Shown here: positions 1-9,263 of the stretch, piece by piece
Position numbering within the stretch: the stretch's first letter is position 1
Layout: every line of letters starts with the position of its first letter
Assembly (NCBI RefSeq): GCF_001304615.2
Contig: NZ_CP032683.1
Location: 1,984,001-2,048,000 of the forward strand
Direction: 5' to 3'
DNA length: 64,000 nt
Source of the DNA: Methanosarcina flavescens
Lineage (GTDB): Archaea; Halobacteriota; Methanosarcinia; Methanosarcinales; Methanosarcinaceae
Made by a program: the position numbers and the translations under genes
Notes under the pieces: generated by a model
What the model was told of the DNA's origin: nothing
Database searches by the model: none
The model's input: only the letters and a program-made list of their open reading frames with translations

Positions 1-63
1 CAGAATAATGGGAAAAGTTTCCAAAAATAGAGAAGAGTTGAGATCTCAACATAAGAAAGAATA

Positions 64-234
64 GGAAATTTAAGTACGGAAGGGAAAAATAGAGAATTTA
101 AGCACGGAAGGGAAAAGGATAGAAAATTTAAGTTTGGAGTGAAAAGGATAGAAAACTTAAGTTTGGAGTGAAAAGGATAGAAAATTTAAGTTTGGAGGGA
201 AAAGGATAGAAAATGTGAGTATGGAAGAAAAATG
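64..234. repeat. Six tandem copies of a 28-30 bp A/G-rich repeat
   Basis: Six head-to-tail imperfect copies of a unit like GAAAATTTAAGTTTGGAG followed by a GAAAAGGATA-type tail start at about 64, 92, 122, 151, 180 and 209. The middle three copies are nearly identical and the outer ones have drifted. There are no spacers between copies, so this is a minisatellite-like tandem array and not CRISPR. It lies just downstream of purM, which ends at 292 on the minus strand. Confidence 0.85.
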
Positions 235-291
235 TCTGGGAAAAAATTCCTCTTATTTTCCTTGAGGTTTTGATAATTATATCTTGTGTTT

Positions 292-1293
292 TCATTCTAT
301 TACCAGGTCTTTGACCCTGATTCCGCTTTCTACAATTTTCCCTACGATTTTTCCACCGGTAATTTCTACAGCTTTTGCAGCGTCTTTTTCCGGCAGGATG
401 ATAAGGAAGCCCATGCCCATGTTGAAGGTTCTGTACATCTCAAGATCTTCTACCCCGCCTTCCTTCTGAAGGAATTTGAAGATCTCCTGAGGCTCCAGGG
501 GATCGTAGAAATTAAACCCGAGTTTTGTCACTCTTCTCAGTTTCAAAAGTCCGCTGCCTGTTATGTGGGCAAGCCCGTGGACTTCGCATGCCTTGAGGAC
601 GTCAAGAATCTCAATGTAAATTCTTGTTGGAGTCAGGAGCTCGTCTCCTATTGTTTTTGAACTGTCATACGGACATGGATCATGGTAAGAGTAGCCGGAT
701 TCCTCAATGATCTTCCTTACCAGAGTGTATCCATTGCTGTGAATGCCTGAACTCGGGATACCTACAATCACATCACCTACGCTGACTTTTCCTCCCTCGA
801 CAATCTGGTCTTTCCTGACAATTCCCAGGCATGTACCTGCAAGGTCGAAACCTTTAATTATTCCGGGAAGGGTTGCGGTTTCTCCTCCTACAATGGACAT
901 TCTGGAGATTTCTGCGCCTTTTACCAGCCCTTCTCCTATCTGGGCGGCAAAGCCTTCTTCATGCTTTTCCACGGCAAGATAATCTACAAAAGCTACAGGT
1001 TCGGCTCCTATGGCCAGAAGGTCATTAACATTCATTGCGATACAGTCTATGCCTACTGTGTTCCAGCGCTGCATTTCGTTTGCAATAAGAACTTTTGAGC
1101 CTACTCCATCCGTTGTCAGGGCAAGGGCATATTCTCCGAAGTCAAGAAGCCCTGCATAATGCCCTATTCCTGTAAGGGGGGCTCCTATGCCTTTTCGAAC
1201 GTAGCTGAGCTTTTCAATAAGTGTTTTGACCGTTTTTTCTTCTTTGGCAATATCTACGCCTGAATCTGCGTATGTTAAGTGCTTTTCGCTCAT
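292..1293 (-). CDS. purM: Phosphoribosylformylglycinamidine cyclo-ligase (AIR synthetase)
   Basis: This enzyme catalyses the ATP-dependent closure of formylglycinamidine ribonucleotide to aminoimidazole ribonucleotide, the fifth step of purine synthesis, in the cytosol. The 333-residue product has normal length for PurM. Family signatures are visible: a YADSGVDI start, GVGSKVLIA near residue 65, GGETATLPG near residue 140, the SSGIHSNGY motif near residue 185, and an HITGSGLL stretch where most PurM proteins read HITGGG. The ATG at 1293 is preceded by a strong GGGAGGGG ribosome site. It follows the aspartate kinase gene by about 20 bp on the same strand, so the two are probably cotranscribed. 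The stop is UGA. Confidence 0.95.
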   Translation of the reverse strand: MSEKHLTYADSGVDIAKEEKTVKTLIEKLSYVRKGIGAPLTGIGHYAGLLDFGEYALALTTDGVGSKVLIANEMQRWNTVGIDCIAMNVNDLLAIGAEPVAFVDYLAVEKHEEGFAAQIGEGLVKGAEISRMSIVGGETATLPGIIKGFDLAGTCLGIVRKDQIVEGGKVSVGDVIVGIPSSGIHSNGYTLVRKIIEESGYSYHDPCPYDSSKTIGDELLTPTRIYIEILDVLKACEVHGLAHITGSGLLKLRRVTKLGFNFYDPLEPQEIFKFLQKEGGVEDLEMYRTFNMGMGFLIILPEKDAAKAVEITGGKIVGKIVESGIRVKDLVIE

Positions 1294-1314
1294 TTCTACC
1301 CCTCCCTGCCTATT

Positions 1315-2733
1315 TTAAAGCTGTTTTTCAATTCCATTTCCGTTATATAATTCGAATTCATCGTGTAGGGTCTTGACTGCGGCAAATGCATCATCTTCCC
1401 GCACAACAAAAGAGATATTGTACTGAGAAGATCCCTGGCTGATCATGATAATATTAATCATAGAATTTCCAAGCGCTCCGAAGACCCGCTTTGCTACGCC
1501 TGGAGTCCCTGCCATACCTGCGCCTACGACTGCAACCACGCAAACGTTTCTGTCCGAAGTGATCTCTTTTACGATTTCCCGGTTGAATTCTTCATGGAGA
1601 GCTTTTAAAGCGGGCTCTAAATGTGTCTCACTGACCACGAAAGAAATATTGGATTCGGAAGATCCCTGGCTGATCATAACTACATTAACGCCTGCCCTCG
1701 CAAGTGCTGTAAAGAGCCTGGCTACAGTTCCGACTGCTCCTGCCATCTCTGCGCCTGCAATATTGATGAGAGCTACGTTTTTGATCAGGCTTACAGCTTT
1801 CACAACGTGCCGACACTGAAACTTTTCCGCAACCACGAGTGTGCCAGGTAACTCAGGTTCAAAAGTATTCTTAACCCGCACAGGAATATGTTCACGCATA
1901 GCGGGTTCAATCGTGCGCGGGTGCAGTACGTTTGCTCCAAAATAAGAAAGTTCCATGGCTTCGGCGTAAGAAATTTGAGGGATAGTCCTTGCTTCTGGTA
2001 CGATCCTCGGGTCGGTAGTCATGATTCCGCTCACTTCTTTCCAGAGCCAGATCTCATCGGCTTTCAGGGCTGCACCAAGGATAGAAGCTGAGAAATCAGA
2101 CCCGCTTCTTCCCAGTGTGGTAATGATCCCGTCCTCATTTTCTCCTATAAATCCTGTAACCACTATAATCTGGGATCCGAGTCTGCATTCAAGTCTCTTT
2201 TTCACAAGTTCGTAGGTTTTTTCAAGGGGCCTGGCATTTCCGTAATCTGATGAGGTTATAATCCCTGCTTCTCCACCTGTGAATTCGGTTGATGAAATTC
2301 CAAGGGAACGGATAGCTCCTGAAACGATTGGAGCAGCTAGCCGTTCTCCATAAGAGCAGATGTAGTCAATTGACCTTGGTGTAAGCTCACCAAGATAGCA
2401 GATCCCGATCAGGGCTTTTTCAAGCTCGTCAATGCGGAGGTCAAGAGTCTGGATAACTTCTTTTGCGACGGTTGGGTCATCAATGGCATCCTTCACGGCT
2501 TCGTGGTGTTTATTTGTGATTTCTGTTTTAAACTCCTTCACAAGGGCTATTTTGCCTTTTGTTGAGGCAAAAAGTGCATTTTCCAGAAGCCCATCAGTCA
2601 CTCCACCGAGCGCCGAGGTTACTACCACAATCTGGTTGCCTTCCTCATGATACCTTTTCAAGAGCTGGGCAACATGACGGATTTTTTTCCCGTCCCCAAT
2701 AGAAGTTCCTCCAAATTTCATTACAATTTTCAT
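1315..2733 (-). CDS. lysC: Aspartate kinase with tandem ACT domains
   Basis: The enzyme phosphorylates aspartate, the entry step to lysine, threonine and methionine synthesis. The N-terminal kinase domain opens with MKFGGTSIGDG and contains TTLGRSGSD near residue 220, the amino-acid kinase nucleotide and aspartate site. Two C-terminal ACT repeats follow, each with a VVMISQGSSESNISFVV-like core, which normally bind feedback-inhibiting amino acids. I chose the ATG at 2733 (MKIVMKFGG) because the in-frame ATG seven codons upstream adds only a non-conserved extension. The gene is first in a likely lysC-purM operon, and three 18-bp direct repeats lie just upstream at 2755-2808, a possible control site. 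Confidence 0.93.
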   Translation of the reverse strand: MKIVMKFGGTSIGDGKKIRHVAQLLKRYHEEGNQIVVVTSALGGVTDGLLENALFASTKGKIALVKEFKTEITNKHHEAVKDAIDDPTVAKEVIQTLDLRIDELEKALIGICYLGELTPRSIDYICSYGERLAAPIVSGAIRSLGISSTEFTGGEAGIITSSDYGNARPLEKTYELVKKRLECRLGSQIIVVTGFIGENEDGIITTLGRSGSDFSASILGAALKADEIWLWKEVSGIMTTDPRIVPEARTIPQISYAEAMELSYFGANVLHPRTIEPAMREHIPVRVKNTFEPELPGTLVVAEKFQCRHVVKAVSLIKNVALINIAGAEMAGAVGTVARLFTALARAGVNVVMISQGSSESNISFVVSETHLEPALKALHEEFNREIVKEITSDRNVCVVAVVGAGMAGTPGVAKRVFGALGNSMINIIMISQGSSQYNISFVVREDDAFAAVKTLHDEFELYNGNGIEKQL

Positions 2734-2754
2734 GATCGGACCACGTTTTAACAT

Positions 2755-2808
2755 TAACTGGTAATACTTACATAACTGGTAAAACTCACATAACTAGGAA
2801 TGCTCACA
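2755..2808. repeat. Three tandem 18-bp repeats upstream of aspartate kinase
   Basis: Three adjacent 18-bp copies read TAACTGGTAATACTTACA, TAACTGGTAAAACTCACA and TAACTAGGAATGCTCACA. They sit 20 to 75 bp upstream of the chosen aspartate kinase start, where a transcription factor or a leader element could act. The 18-bp period does not equal a whole number of helical turns. Function is inferred from position only. Confidence 0.6.
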
Positions 2809-3162
2809 CAATTTACTTAAACTGATAATTTAGTTTTAACTTTCCTCATTATTCGGATAAGAATGAATAATAGTCCGGAAATTCTACAGGTCTATAAAGT
2901 ATATCTCAACAAAATAATTCTTTGTAGAGAGCTATATGCCAGCTCTTTTGCCATTTATATATTATGCTGAGAAGCTGTGTGTATAGGATATGGATACTAT
3001 ATTATAATGTTTGTGTAAAATGAGTTTAGAAATTAAATTTCTGGATAAACAGAAAAACCTGCTGACAAATGTTCTGTAAATTTCGGTTACAGGCATCTGG
3101 TAGAAAACAATATATTCAATTCCCGAGATGAATGACTAAAACAGTTGGAGACAGGTGAAGTA
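2809..3162. other. Divergent intergenic region (lysC / apgM promoters)
   Basis: This A/T-rich gap separates two divergently read genes. TATA-like stretches occur at about 2951-2965 and 2990-3005. The first would place a plus-strand transcript start near 2985 and give apgM a leader of about 175 nt. No gene-sized open frame or RNA gene was seen. Confidence 0.5.
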
Positions 3163-4359
3163 ATGAAATACGCTGTACTTATAGGAGACGGAATGGCTGA
3201 TTACCCTATAGAGAAACTGGGCGGAAAGACCATTCTCCAGGCAGCTCGAACCCCTGCTATGGATTATATTGCTGCTCACGGGAAAGCCGGGCATGCAAAA
3301 ACTATACCTGAAGGTTTTCCCCCAGGAAGCGATGTCGCAAATATGTCTATTCTCGGGTACGATCCGGCGGTGTATTACTCTGGTCGGGCTCCTCTGGAAG
3401 CTGCCAGCATGGGTGTGGCTCTTGCACCTGATGATGTGGCTTTCAGATGCAATCTTATTACTATTGAGCATGGAAGAATAAAAGATTACAGCGCAGGGCA
3501 TATCAGCAGTGAAGAAGCTAAGATTCTCATTGAGACACTTGACGCGGAACTCGGCACAGATGAGTTGAGTTTTTACCCGGGAATCAGCTACAGGCACCTG
3601 ATGGTTGCCAGAAAGAACCTGGGGGCTGAAACGGATTGTACTCCTCCTCATGACATTACAGGAAAGAAAATTGATAAATATCTGCCCAGAGGAAAGGATG
3701 GAGCCTTCTTTTCCGACCGGATCAAAGCGTCTATGATTGTGCTTGAACTGCACCCCGTTAATCTGAAAAGGGTTGAAGGAGGCAAGAATCCTGCAAACTC
3801 CATTTGGGTCTGGGGTCAGGGACATGCTCCAGAGTTTACTCCGTTTCAAGAATTGTATGGGAAAACCGGGGCAATAATTTCAGCAGTCGATCTTTTGAAA
3901 GGCATTGGAATTTATGCAGGTCTGGATGTAATTGAAGTTGAGGGAGCAACGGGTTATCTGGATACTAATTACGAAGGGAAGGCAAATGCTGCAATTGAGG
4001 TTCTTAAAACCAAGGACCTTGTTTTTGTCCACGTGGAAGCTCCGGATGAAGCCGGACATGAGGGAAGTGTTGATAAAAAACTAAAAGCTGTCGAAGACTT
4101 CGATAGCCGAATAGTAGCTCCTATCCTCAAGCATGCCCAGACTTCAGACGAGCCCTTTACAATTCTCATACTGCCTGATCATCCAACTCCAATTTCCATA
4201 AAGACTCACACTCAAGACCCGATTCCCTTTGCAATCTACAGAACTGACAACAAGGAATCCGACGGAGTACAGACTTTTGATGAGGACTCGGCTAAAAAAG
4301 GTTCCCTGGGTCTTGTAAAGGCTTCGAACCTGATAGGAATGCTTGTAAAGGCTAAATAA
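3163..4359 (+). CDS. apgM: Cofactor-independent phosphoglycerate mutase, archaeal type
   Basis: The enzyme interconverts 3- and 2-phosphoglycerate in glycolysis and gluconeogenesis without 2,3-bisphosphoglycerate. The 398-residue product belongs to the alkaline phosphatase superfamily. GDGMADYP at the N-terminus carries the first metal-binding aspartate, [14 protein letters not shown] near residue 60 holds the phospho-acceptor serine, and [12 protein letters not shown] near residue 290 and [14 protein letters not shown] near residue 340 supply further metal ligands. I chose the ATG at 3163 because GGTGA lies just upstream. A longer version from 3145 would add six poorly conserved residues. 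It stands alone between divergent lysC and the Hsp20 gene. Confidence 0.93.
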   Translation: MKYAVLIGDGMADYPIEKLGGKTILQAARTPAMDYIAAHGKAGHAKTIPEGFPPGSDVANMSILGYDPAVYYSGRAPLEAASMGVALAPDDVAFRCNLITIEHGRIKDYSAGHISSEEAKILIETLDAELGTDELSFYPGISYRHLMVARKNLGAETDCTPPHDITGKKIDKYLPRGKDGAFFSDRIKASMIVLELHPVNLKRVEGGKNPANSIWVWGQGHAPEFTPFQELYGKTGAIISAVDLLKGIGIYAGLDVIEVEGATGYLDTNYEGKANAAIEVLKTKDLVFVHVEAPDEAGHEGSVDKKLKAVEDFDSRIVAPILKHAQTSDEPFTILILPDHPTPISIKTHTQDPIPFAIYRTDNKESDGVQTFDEDSAKKGSLGLVKASNLIGMLVKAK

Positions 4360-4514
4360 CTGCCTTTCCTTCTTTCTTCATTTTATGTTCTATTTGCTCA
4401 GTTCCTTTGAATTTTCCGGAGACTTCCTTCTCTGAATTTTTTGGGACTTTTTTCTCTTTTTTCTCTTTATCATTCAGGTTCTTTTTCATGCCACATTTTT
4501 TGAAATTACTCAGG

Positions 4515-4528
4515 AAAATATATATATC
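4515..4528 (+). promoter_or_regulatory. TATA box of the Hsp20 gene (predicted)
   Basis: AAAATATATATATCC lies about 75 bp upstream of the Hsp20 ATG. With normal archaeal spacing this puts the transcript start near 4550 and gives a leader of about 45 nt. The preceding DNA is T-rich and non-coding. Confidence 0.45.
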
Positions 4529-4598
4529 CTTTCTCAATATATTCAGAATAGCACATAAAATTCTGTGTTGTCATTTTAACTTAGGGGGTATTTTAAAT

Positions 4599-5060
4599 AT
4601 GAGATGGCCTATGAGAAGAACATTTTCAGGTCCTGCATGCTGGGACCCCTTTGAAGAGATAAGAAGAACACAGGAGCGCCTCAACCAGTTATTTGAAGAT
4701 TTTATGCCGATGGAAGAATGGGGGGGCGGAAGGGTCTATACACCTGCTGTTGACATTAAGGAAGAAGAAGACAAACTTGTAGTCACAACCGACCTCCCCG
4801 GTATCAATAAAGAGGATGTTGAAATCAACCTTAAAGAAGACATGCTTGAGATAAGAGCAAAGACCGGGAAGGAAAAAGAGACTGAAGAAGAAGGATACAT
4901 TCGCCGTGAGAGGGCATACACTCAGTTCTACAGGGCAGTCCGTCTGCCTTCGAGCGTTAAGGAAGAAGGAAGCACTGCAAAAATGGAAAATGGCGTCTTG
5001 ACAATAACGCTGCCGAAAATGCAGCTTGAAGAGCCGTCAAAGAGAATAGCTATCGAATAA
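4599..5060 (+). CDS. Small heat shock protein, Hsp20/alpha-crystallin family
   Basis: This is an ATP-independent holdase that binds unfolding proteins as a large oligomer. The 153-residue product has a short variable N-terminus (residues 1-45, including WDPFEEIRRTQERLNQLFEDF) and an alpha-crystallin domain from about residue 48: TPAVDIKEEEDKLVVTTDLP, the GINKEDVEI loop and the conserved NGVLTITLPK near residue 130. A C-terminal KRIAIE tail carries an I-x-I-type anchor. I set the start at the ATG at 4599 because AGGGGGT lies upstream. The longer reading from 4407 gives an unlikely Phe-rich leader. A hairpin with a T tract follows the gene. Confidence 0.92.
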   Translation: MRWPMRRTFSGPACWDPFEEIRRTQERLNQLFEDFMPMEEWGGGRVYTPAVDIKEEEDKLVVTTDLPGINKEDVEINLKEDMLEIRAKTGKEKETEEEGYIRRERAYTQFYRAVRLPSSVKEEGSTAKMENGVLTITLPKMQLEEPSKRIAIE

Positions 5061-5100
5061 TCTTCTCAGAGCGGGAAGATGGACTTTAATGTAATGTAAG

Positions 5101-5132
5101 GCTGTGGGTGAGACTCACAGCTTTTTCTTTTT
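5101..5132 (+). terminator. Stem-loop terminator after Hsp20
   Basis: GCTGTG and CACAGC enclose a 9-nt loop and are followed by CTTTTTCTTTTT. It lies 40 bp after the Hsp20 stop, so it fits the end of that transcript. Confidence 0.6.
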
Positions 5133-5296
5133 GAATTATTCTGTAAAATTGCCTGTCTTATCCCGATCCAAACCCAATTTTAAACCCAATTTTAGAGTTC
5201 TGTCCCGGTTAATCAGCTGAATAGCTGCCCTATATTTTAGACACTAATAAAGAGGTCTCCCAATCCGGTTCCTAAGTTTTATCTCATGGTCTTATC

Positions 5297-6277
5297 CTAT
5301 TTTTGGCTTCTGACATGTCGAGTATAATACTCGGAATCAAAACATGGCTCTACATGGATTGAGAAGTGGCCGTTTTTTCCGCAGGTTTCCTTTAACCTGT
5401 TTTCTATCTGTGTTGAGATTTCATGTGCATCCACTAGACTTAAATCCCGGTCAACTTCAATATGGACATCTGCAGCCATGGCATTCCCTATTTTTCGGGT
5501 TTTTAGATCATGGAAGCCTAAAACTCCTTCGGTGGAGATGAGTATCTCTTCAATACTTCTATAAGTCTCGGAATCAAGCGAAGCTTCCAGCAGTTCATTG
5601 AGATTTTTATAAGAGATATCGAATGCAACTTTAAAGATAAAGAAGCTCAGTATAATTGCAGCTACTGGATCAAGCACGACCCACTTTCCTCCAAGAAGGA
5701 TTGCGCCCCCGATTCCAATCATAGTTCCTATGGAAGAGAAGGCATCAGAACGGTGGTGCCAGGCGTTTGCAATAAGGGCATCGCTCTTAAGTTCTCTGGC
5801 AGATGTTATGGTATAACGGTAGAGCCATTCCTTTAACACAATTGAGAGAACTGCCGCAATAAGTACGATTGAACTTGGAGCTGGAAGTGTCTCTCCCCGG
5901 AAAAACATAAAAACTTTCTCAAGCCCACCCCAAAAAATTCCAAGCGCCACTACGGCAAGGACAAGCCCAATAAATGCAGCGGCTAAAGTCTCAATTTTTC
6001 CGTGCCCGTAATTGTGCGTACTGTCCCCAGGTTTCGTAGCAACCCTTAAACCCACTATTACAGCAATGTCAGTCATGAAGTCGGATAAAGAATGAGTTGC
6101 ATCAGCAATCATTGCTGAACTGTTTCCTGCAATCCCTGTAACAAATTTAAAACCAGTCAATAAAAAGTTTAAAGCCATTGAAACTTTTGTTACATGGGCT
6201 GCTCGGGAGTATCTGGTATCTTCGTCTTCCTCATAACTGAAAAGAGTCTCTTTATTTCTATCTCCAGTACCTTCCAT
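5297..6277 (-). CDS. Cation diffusion facilitator family metal exporter
   Basis: CDF proteins export Zn2+, Mn2+, Co2+ or Fe2+ from the cytosol in exchange for protons. The 326-residue protein has about six membrane segments in its first 215 residues, including MALNFLLTGFKFVTGIAGNS and FIGLVLAVVALGIFWGG. Metal-site motifs DATHSLSDFMTD (helix 2) and WHHRSDAFSS (helix 5) are intact. The soluble C-terminal domain holds ADVHIEVD and HFSIHVEP, typical of the CDF dimer domain. The HHxxD form in helix 5 is often linked to Fe or Mn, but the metal cannot be fixed from sequence. The stop codon is UAG, unusual here because the organism also decodes UAG as pyrrolysine. Readthrough would add only five residues. 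Confidence 0.92.
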   Translation of the reverse strand: MEGTGDRNKETLFSYEEDEDTRYSRAAHVTKVSMALNFLLTGFKFVTGIAGNSSAMIADATHSLSDFMTDIAVIVGLRVATKPGDSTHNYGHGKIETLAAAFIGLVLAVVALGIFWGGLEKVFMFFRGETLPAPSSIVLIAAVLSIVLKEWLYRYTITSARELKSDALIANAWHHRSDAFSSIGTMIGIGGAILLGGKWVVLDPVAAIILSFFIFKVAFDISYKNLNELLEASLDSETYRSIEEILISTEGVLGFHDLKTRKIGNAMAADVHIEVDRDLSLVDAHEISTQIENRLKETCGKNGHFSIHVEPCFDSEYYTRHVRSQK

Positions 6278-6678
6278 AGTTTCTCATATCATCTTGATTA
6301 TTGAACAGATTTGAGATATTATATCTTAATATATATTATTATACTATTAAGCCAGAGCATAGGAATTAGCAATGAACAGATATAAAGTTATCTTCCATTG
6401 ATTAAAGAATTTACAAGACCCTATTTTGGTTTTTGTAGATTAACTTTACTTCTAAATTGACAAAAAATTATAAAAGTATTGGCTTTCTTTCCATAAACTG
6501 GCAACATTCAGTAAATTTCCAAAATAGCTACTCTCTTCCGAGAAATTAGATACGTAAATATAATATAAATGTCTCTTGCTAATTTTTCTGTCAATTCACA
6601 TATTTATCTGACTATCAGCTTTTCGTCATCTTTCTGTCCAGTTGCCAATTTGTTAAAATATATATATTCAGCTGACAT
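6278..6678. other. A/T-rich intergenic region
   Basis: About 400 bp of A/T-rich DNA separates two minus-strand genes. Alternating A/T runs at about 6316-6350 could hold the TATA box of the CDF exporter gene. Nothing else was recognised. Confidence 0.5.
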
Positions 6679-7203
6679 TCAGCGATAGTGTGGAAATATG
6701 TATTTTATTTCCTTGATTCTCTCTTCTTCTTTTCCTTCTACTTCGTCAGGAAATTCATTACTTTTCAGGGCTTCAGCCTGCACAACTTCAGGGTGCTGTT
6801 TTAGAAATTCCGTTGAATACTCAGTCGTTTCCTTTGCTGACAACTGAAAAATTTCATCAATTTCTTCCCTGCTAAACTGCCCGTGATAAAGAAGAAGCTG
6901 GGTTACTTTTTGTCTGGTAGCCTGAGGCTCGTTCTCATAATCCAGCGAGTAATACAGTTTGCTTATGATAACTCTTAAACTCCAGACTCTACTTCGTTTG
7001 TTGTTCTTTAGCTGAAAAGGCTCTTTATCCTTTATTTTTCTTATAATTTCATTCAGGTCATACTGGGTAATGTTAGCACCCCTATTAAATTTGGCTTGCA
7101 AGCAGATAAAGGCTCTTAAATCTCTCCTGAAAAAGGTATTATCAGTAAGTAAGGAAAGTAAAAAATTTATGTAAGAATAGAAAGTTGTTAAACCAGAATT
7201 CAC
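6679..7203 (-). CDS. Hypothetical protein, 174 residues
   Basis: I do not recognise this family. The product is soluble, charged and mostly helical in appearance, with no membrane segment beyond a weakly hydrophobic N-terminus (SYINFLLSLL) and no cysteine motif. The central part (YDLNEIIRKIKDKEP ... SRVWSLRVIISKLYYSLDY) and a Glu/Lys-rich C-terminus suggest a small helical or winged-helix domain, but that is only an impression. The start is a GTG at 7203 without a clear ribosome site, so the true N-terminus is uncertain. It is flanked by non-coding DNA on both sides and has no informative partner. Confidence 0.6.
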   Translation of the reverse strand: MNSGLTTFYSYINFLLSLLTDNTFFRRDLRAFICLQAKFNRGANITQYDLNEIIRKIKDKEPFQLKNNKRSRVWSLRVIISKLYYSLDYENEPQATRQKVTQLLLYHGQFSREEIDEIFQLSAKETTEYSTEFLKQHPEVVQAEALKSNEFPDEVEGKEEERIKEIKYIFPHYR

Positions 7204-7446
7204 TGTAACTGAAAAAATAAGGCATCGAAAATATGTGAAAAGCGCGGCATCAGGAAATTGCTCTCATCATCTTTTGCTCAGCTGGGGTAACTCTCATCAT
7301 CGCCGCAAGACCCATTATATCGGTGGTCTTATTTATGGTTACTGCCTTTACTGCTGCAAATTATTGGTTTAATGGATTACTTCTTGTATCTAAAGGAATA
7401 GAATTTAGTTGCTCTTATTTGTTTCAAAGACTTTTGAGGAAAACAC

Positions 7447-8211
7447 TTGAAATTTGAAGCCATAGCCGTTGAGAATATTCCCCTTATACATGCCGGGGAC
7501 AACCTGCCCTCAATAATCTGTGAGAATATTGAGCTTCAGGACAGGGACATTGTTATCGCTGCCTCGACCGTTGTTGCTAAAGCTGAAGGAGAGATCTTCA
7601 GGCTCGAGGATATTACCCCAGGGAAGATATCACTTGAAATCGCAGCACGGGCCGGAAAAGATGCCAGGTTCATCGAGGCTGTACTTTCCCGTAGCAGGGA
7701 AGTCCTTGTGGAGAAGCCCTTTATGCTTGTGACAACTCTCTCAGGGCATACCTGTGTAAACGCAGGAATTGACGAGTCAAACATTGAAAATGGATTTTTG
7801 CTTTACCCTCCAGAAAGCCCGGATGCCAGCGCTTCAAGGCTTGGTCAGGAGCTCGAAAAGCTGAGTGGGAAAAAATTAAGTGTTATTGTCACGGACACAA
7901 ACGGGAGAGCTTTCAAGATAGGACAGACTGGAATTGCTATAGGGATTTATAAAATAAAACCTGTAAAACGCTGGATCGGGGAAAAAGATCTTTTTGGAAA
8001 AGACCTTGAAATCACGGAAGAAGCAATTGCCGATGAACTTGCAGGTGCCGCAAACCTTCTGATGGGAGAAGGCGCGGACGGGATTCCGGTGGTTGTCATT
8101 CGCGGGCTAGATTACTATTGTGATAAGGAGACCTATATAAAGGAAATGTACCGCCCTGAAGAACAGGACATAATTAAAAAAGGGCTCCGCTGCCTGCAAA
8201 AAAAGAGTTGA
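7447..8211 (+). CDS. cofE: Coenzyme F420-0:L-glutamate ligase (F420 gamma-glutamyl ligase)
   Basis: CofE adds glutamates to F420-0 using GTP, making the mature deazaflavin hydride carrier that methanogenesis requires. The 254-residue length matches archaeal CofE. Recognisable family stretches are DRDIVIAASTVVAKAEG near residue 33, TDTNGRAFKIGQTGIAIG near residue 150, which lies in the substrate and metal region, and ADELAGAANLLMGEGADGIP near residue 198. The start is a TTG at 7447 with GAGGA six bases upstream, and no better in-frame start exists before the conserved FEAIAVENIPLI. It is monocistronic as far as can be seen. Confidence 0.93.
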   Translation: MKFEAIAVENIPLIHAGDNLPSIICENIELQDRDIVIAASTVVAKAEGEIFRLEDITPGKISLEIAARAGKDARFIEAVLSRSREVLVEKPFMLVTTLSGHTCVNAGIDESNIENGFLLYPPESPDASASRLGQELEKLSGKKLSVIVTDTNGRAFKIGQTGIAIGIYKIKPVKRWIGEKDLFGKDLEITEEAIADELAGAANLLMGEGADGIPVVVIRGLDYYCDKETYIKEMYRPEEQDIIKKGLRCLQKKS

Positions 8212-8375
8212 ATTCAAGAGGGAAGAACTTCAGAATTCGGGTACCTGCCTCAAGAATCTCAAAAATACCGTTTAAGAATCTTGCAGTATCAAACTATCCA
8301 ACTAGACTATTCAACTTTTTACTTAGATAGTTTATGGCAAGTTAAATGGAACTCAATAGTAAGAGCTCAATAGTA

Positions 8376-8699
8376 TTAAGATCTGATCATAGTTAGAATC
8401 ATCTTGAATCTTTCCAGGGCATGAAGTGAGTGAGGTTCTCCAGCAGGCATTATGATCATATCCCCTTTCTCCAGAACATTTTTATTCCCGGAGATGGTGA
8501 TTTCTGCTTTCCCATCCATTACCTGAACCATGGCGTCGAAGGGGGCAGTATGCTCACTCAGTCCTTCTCCTTTGTCAAAAGCAAATATGGTCACTGTCCC
8601 GGTATCCTTACGGATAAGCTCTTTACTTACAACAGCTCCTTCCTGATACTCAATTAAATCTTCTACCTTTGTTGGTCTAGCTTTTAGTTCTTGAGACAT
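8376..8699 (-). CDS. Small cupin-domain protein
   Basis: This 107-residue protein is a single double-stranded beta-helix. The first cupin motif region is GEGLSEHTAPFDAMVQVMDGKAEI, where the usual G(X)5HXH(X)3,4E has one His and replaces the Glu. The second is GDMIIMPAGEPHSLHAL with the conserved final His. A metal site is therefore possible but reduced. Such proteins act as small-molecule sensors, isomerases or dioxygenases, and no specific role can be named. GAGGTG precedes the ATG at 8699. It is convergent with cofE and upstream of nothing informative. Confidence 0.85.
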   Translation of the reverse strand: MSQELKARPTKVEDLIEYQEGAVVSKELIRKDTGTVTIFAFDKGEGLSEHTAPFDAMVQVMDGKAEITISGNKNVLEKGDMIIMPAGEPHSLHALERFKMILTMIRS

Positions 8700-8759
8700 C
8701 GGTACACCTCTTTCTCCTTACGATCCAAACCGTTAATTTATCTTTTCTGGATAATGAGT

Positions 8760-9263
8760 TCAGGAGGTTGTTAAGTCCTGTAAGTCATTTCCACCTGAGA
8801 TCTCATGTTTCAGTTTAAAAGGCATATATTCCACTTCCACACCCGCATCCTTGAAAAACTTAAGTGAATCTGTGTCAGGATAGAAAGTTGCATATACCAC
8901 TCTTTTGATATTTGAGTTGATAATCATTTTCGTGCAAAGAATACAGGGCTGATGTGTGCAATAAATAGTTGCTCCTGCTATACTTACTCCATGGATTGCG
9001 GCCTGGATAATTGCATTCTGCTCTGCATGCACTGCCCTGCATTTCTCTTGTCTCGTGCCTGAAGGGATCTTTTCCATATCCCGAATACATCCGATTTCAA
9101 GGCAGTGTTCCATGCCACTGGGTGCTCCATTGTATCCGGTTGAGAGGATTCTTTTATCCCGGACGATCACAGCCCCCACATTATTTCGGAGGCAGGTTGC
9201 CCGTTTGCCTACCACGAAGGCAATCTCAAGAAAATATTTGTCAAGGGAAGGTCTTTCTATCAT
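8760..9263 (-). CDS. Deoxycytidylate deaminase family protein (ComEB-like)
   Basis: The protein is a zinc-dependent cytidine/deoxycytidylate deaminase, most likely converting dCMP to dUMP for thymidylate synthesis. The zinc motif HAEQNAI (catalytic Glu) lies near residue 85 and [10 protein letters not shown], supplying the two cysteine ligands, near residue 115. NNVGAVIV and [14 protein letters not shown], upstream of these, are typical of the dCMP class and not of tRNA deaminases. I chose the ATG at 9263 ([11 protein letters not shown]) by family similarity. An in-frame ATG at 9317 would add a hydrophobic, unconserved extension. There is no clear ribosome site, so the mRNA may be leaderless. 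Confidence 0.88.
   Translation of the reverse strand: MIERPSLDKYFLEIAFVVGKRATCLRNNVGAVIVRDKRILSTGYNGAPSGMEHCLEIGCIRDMEKIPSGTRQEKCRAVHAEQNAIIQAAIHGVSIAGATIYCTHQPCILCTKMIINSNIKRVVYATFYPDTDSLKFFKDAGVEVEYMPFKLKHEISGGNDLQDLTTS

Noticed and set aside
64-234. Regularly spaced repeats considered as a CRISPR array
   Set aside because: The units are directly adjacent, with no unique spacers, and the copies are A/G-rich and diverged.
4352-4537. A 61-codon Lys/Glu-rich minus-strand frame before the Hsp20 gene
   Set aside because: It is low-complexity translation of the T-rich leader and promoter, overlaps the apgM stop, and has no family-like sequence.
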